Source: a bacterium (lineage in GTDB: Bacteria > Zixibacteria > MSB-5A5 > GN15 > FEB-12). Taken from it: a stretch of DNA of 8,436 bases. The notes beneath the pieces were generated by a model that searched no databases, had not been told where the DNA came from, and saw nothing but the letters and a program-made list of their open reading frames with translations. The position numbers were made by a program, and so were the translations under genes. How positions within the stretch are numbered: the stretch's first letter is position 1; each line of letters opens with the position of its first letter. The stretch covers positions 1 through 8,436 of the forward strand of contig DAOVOW010000066.1 of assembly GCA_030629485.1 (NCBI GenBank). Reading direction: 5' to 3'. Shown here piece by piece: positions 7,714-8,436 of this stretch.

Positions 7714-8436
7714 TCATGCGTCCTTGGCCAGCTTCCTGGCCTTGTCGGTTTTTTCCCAGGTGAACCCTCTGCCGTTTCGTCCAAAGTGGCCATAAGCGCT
7801 GGTTTTGGCATATATCGGATTCAGCAACTTCAGGCTCTTGATGATTTCTCTTGGCGTGAGGTCAAAATGCTTGCGGATCAACTCGACGATGCGAGTCTCC
7901 GGAACCTTGCAGGTCTCATCGGTAAAGACCATCATCGAAACCGGCTGGGCTACTCCGATAGCGTAGGCCAACTGGAGCGTACACTTGTCAGCCAGACCGC
8001 TGGCCACCACGTTCTTGGCAATATAACGGGCCATGTAACTGGCGGAGCGGTCGACCTTGGTAGGGTCCTTACCCGAAAACGCGCCGCCGCCGTGGCTGGC
8101 CATACCGCCGTAGGTATCGACGATAATCTTGCGGCCGGTCATGCCGGTATCAGATTGGGGACCGCCGACAACAAATTTGCCCGTCGGGTTAACATAGAAT
8201 TTGGTCTTGTTATCAATCATCCGTTTCGGCACGACGGGCAGGATTACATTGTCGATTATCTCGTCAGTCGCTTTGCGGGTGATCTTTTGACCGCTTCGGT
8301 TCAGTATTTCCTCGGTGTGCTGAGCCGAGACGACGATGGTGTCGGCCCGATACGGCTTGCCATTACGGTACTCAACCGTCACCTGCGATTTCCCATCCGG
8401 ACCAAGATACGGCAGGATGTTCTTCTTGCGCACAGC
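7714..8436 (-). CDS. metK: S-adenosylmethionine synthetase, C-terminal part (gene cut by window edge)
   Basis: MetK makes S-adenosylmethionine from methionine and ATP in the cytoplasm. The frame is open to the right edge, so about 240 residues are visible. Judged against the roughly 384 of E. coli MetK, about 150 N-terminal residues lie outside. The first visible codon is an internal Ala and the GTG at 8433 is not a start. Recognisable blocks are [38 protein letters not shown], the glycine-rich [16 protein letters not shown] phosphate-binding region, and near the end [18 protein letters not shown]. The gene ends at TGA 7716-7714, three bases before ahcY, forming a SAM-cycle operon. Any promoter or SAM riboswitch would lie beyond the window. 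Nothing suggests a pseudogene. Confidence 0.97.
   Translation of the reverse strand, partial: AVRKKNILPYLGPDGKSQVTVEYRNGKPYRADTIVVSAQHTEEILNRSGQKITRKATDEIIDNVILPVVPKRMIDNKTKFYVNPTGKFVVGGPQSDTGMTGRKIIVDTYGGMASHGGGAFSGKDPTKVDRSASYMARYIAKNVVASGLADKCTLQLAYAIGVAQPVSMMVFTDETCKVPETRIVELIRKHFDLTPREIIKSLKLLNPIYAKTSAYGHFGRNGRGFTWEKTDKARKLAKDA

Overview
The window looks like ordinary chromosomal, protein-dense bacterial DNA of moderate to fairly high GC (judged by eye). The organism makes an outer membrane with lipopolysaccharide, because it carries a tandem pair of LptF/LptG-type permeases. The long LptF with a helical insert, the YhaM-like exoribonuclease and the short SahH (GYGWCGRG motif, no C-terminal tail) would fit an uncultured Gram-negative lineage such as one in or near the FCB group. 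That placement is inference from family resemblance only, and nothing here fixes the phylum.

Layout from left to right. Positions 1-283 hold no gene I can defend, but they carry two hairpins that could be convergent terminators. A tRNA-Ser(GGA) lies on the minus strand at 284-369. Positions 370-597 are non-coding, with a possible tRNA promoter and two inverted repeats. A tight minus-strand operon follows, transcribed from 3060 down to 598: a YhaM-like OB-fold/HD exoribonuclease, then the ATPase (FetA-like) and permease (FetB-like, UPF0014) of an ABC transporter. Its members are separated by 4 nt and then overlap by 4 nt.

A divergent intergenic region (3061-3212) separates this from a plus-strand operon: lptF-like (3213-4538), lptG-like (4546-5625) and a class I SAM-dependent methyltransferase (5625-6407), which shares one base with the lptG stop codon. 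Converging on it from the right is a minus-strand pair, metK (cut by the window edge) followed 3 nt later by ahcY/sahH.

Functionally, MetK makes S-adenosylmethionine, methyltransferases consume it, and SahH removes the inhibitory product S-adenosylhomocysteine. An unassigned methyltransferase therefore sits beside the supply and clean-up genes, although it is co-transcribed with the lipopolysaccharide exporter. LptF and LptG form the inner-membrane channel of the LPS exporter, and its ATPase LptB is not in the window. I found no mobile element, CRISPR array, phage gene or convincing new system. The points most worth a second look are the lptG-coupled methyltransferase, the LptF insertion and the exoribonuclease/metal-exporter operon.
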